Shown here: in pieces, positions 4,646 through 5,505 of the stretch
How the letters are laid out: each line of letters opens with the position of its first letter
Position numbering within the stretch: the stretch's first letter is position 1
Source of the DNA: JANWZL01 sp037445185
GTDB taxonomy: Bacteria; Pseudomonadota; Gammaproteobacteria; Burkholderiales; Thiobacillaceae
NCBI GenBank assembly: GCA_037445185.1
Contig: JBBIKZ010000143.1
Location: 1-5,505, forward strand
Direction of reading: 5' to 3'
DNA: 5,505 nt
Program-made: the position numbers and the translations under genes
The notes under the pieces: model-generated
Database searches by the model: none
What the model was told of the DNA's origin: nothing
Seen by the model: the letters and a program-made list of their open reading frames with translations, nothing else

Positions 4646-5505
4646 CTACGCCGGTTCCACCTCGACGCGGTTGCGCCCGGCCGTCTTGGCCCGGTAGAGG
4701 GCGGTGTCGGCGCGTTTCCACAGGCTGTCGGTGCTGTCTTCCGCCGTGTATTCGGTGACGCCCAGGCTGACCGTCACCCGACCCACTTCCGGGAAGTCGT
4801 GCGCCTCCACCCGGGCACGGACCTCCTCCGCCAGGAGGGCGGCGTCCTCGGCATCGCTGTTCGGTGCGAGGATGATGAATTCCTCGCCCCCCCAGCGGGC
4901 GAACACCTCGCTCGCCCGCAACCGGCTGCCCACCACATGGGCCAGGTCGACCAGCACGCGGTCGCCGACCTGGTGGCCATGGCGGTCGTTGATGCGTTTG
5001 AAGTGGTCGATGTCCAGCAGGATCAGGGCGAGCTTCTGGCCATAGCGGCGGGCACGGGTGAGTTCCAGCGCGAGCTGTTCGTCGAAGGCGCGGCGGTTGC
5101 GGATGCCGGTCAGGGTGTCGGTGGTGGCCAGGCGCTCCAGTTCCTGCTGCATGCGCGCGCGGGCCTCGATCTCCTGCTGCAGGGCGAGGTTGATGCGGGT
5201 GAGTTCCTCGGTGCGTTCCGCCACCCGTCGTTCCAGCGCCTGGTGGGCCTCGCGCAGCGCCGCCTCGGCCTGTCTGCGGGCCGTGATGTCACGCAGCACG
5301 CCGACAAAGTGGCGCCTGCCTTCCCGCCACAGCTCGGTGATGGCGATCTCGATCGGGATGAGACTGCCGTCCTTGCGCAGACCGCGGATGTCCCGGTCGC
5401 GGCCGATGACCCGGGCGCGGTCCTCGTGCAGGTAGTCGCGCATGCGCTTGCCGTGCCAGCTGCGCTCGGGTTCGGGGATGAGGATATCCAGGTTGCGGCC
5501 TGTCA
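4646..5505 (-). CDS. PAS-GGDEF diguanylate cyclase, C-terminal part (N-terminus outside window)
   Basis: The visible 285 residues continue open to the window edge, and PAS-like sequence (TGRNLDILIPEPERSWHGKR) precedes the first internal ATG at 5443, so that ATG is not the true start. A PAS sensor domain ends near residue 75 with the RKDGS and GVLRDIT motifs. A coiled-coil linker of about 50 residues (75-125, rich in Glu, Arg and Leu) leads to a GGDEF domain. Its DIDHFKRIND (164-173) supplies the metal-binding Asp and GGEEF (205-209) is an active-type signature, so the protein should make cyclic di-GMP from two GTP. The inhibitory I-site, RxxD in most enzymes, reads RASE (196-199), so product feedback may be weaker. 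No EAL domain follows, and the stop is TAG at 4646-4648. The PAS ligand and any membrane segments lie outside the window. Confidence 0.93.
   Translation of the reverse strand, partial: TGRNLDILIPEPERSWHGKRMRDYLHEDRARVIGRDRDIRGLRKDGSLIPIEIAITELWREGRRHFVGVLRDITARRQAEAALREAHQALERRVAERTEELTRINLALQQEIEARARMQQELERLATTDTLTGIRNRRAFDEQLALELTRARRYGQKLALILLDIDHFKRINDRHGHQVGDRVLVDLAHVVGSRLRASEVFARWGGEEFIILAPNSDAEDAALLAEEVRARVEAHDFPEVGRVTVSLGVTEYTAEDSTDSLWKRADTALYRAKTAGRNRVEVEPA

Noticed and set aside
4512..4697. Small plus-strand frame across the second REP region
   Set aside because: It runs through repeat hairpins and into the antisense of the diguanylate cyclase gene; no protein features.

Overview
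The window is GC-rich, tightly packed chromosomal DNA. It most resembles a gammaproteobacterium, perhaps a Chromatiales-like or other respiratory environmental lineage. That assignment is an inference from four things: the E. coli-like type of QueD, two predicted exported lipoproteins, a small c4/c553-type cytochrome, and REP-like GTAG hairpins. No rRNA, tRNA, CRISPR array, transposase or phage gene is visible.

Layout from left to right. (1) Positions 14-112 hold a REP/BIME-like cluster of hairpins downstream of queD. (2) queD (197-553, minus) encodes the queuosine-pathway enzyme 6-carboxytetrahydropterin synthase; the residue at its first zinc-ligand position is Arg instead of His. (3) A 310-base intergenic region (554-863) holds a plausible minus-strand promoter for queD and a perfect inverted repeat at 785-803 ahead of the next operon. 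(4) A two-gene plus-strand operon follows. The first gene (864-2021) encodes a ChaN-family protein with a C-terminal PDZ domain. It overlaps by 4 bases (GTGA) the second gene (2018-4015), a lipoprotein metallopeptidase of the M1-like group with HEVLH, a third ligand Glu and no GAMEN motif. (5) Only 15 bases later, and convergent, comes a monohaem cytochrome c gene (4031-4396, minus) with a strong Shine-Dalgarno. Its putative promoter abuts a perfect four-tract G-quadruplex motif. (6) A second, degenerate REP/BIME-like pair lies at 4564-4609. (7) The right edge carries the 3' part of a PAS-GGDEF diguanylate cyclase gene (4646 to beyond 5505, minus).

The best candidate for an under-described system is the translationally coupled ChaN-PDZ/M1-like peptidase pair. 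Two cell-envelope proteins made in step, one with an adaptor-type PDZ domain and one with a zinc peptidase site, suggest a joint periplasmic protein-processing or haem/iron-related function. The sequence shows the gene architecture and the motifs; the joint function is inference.
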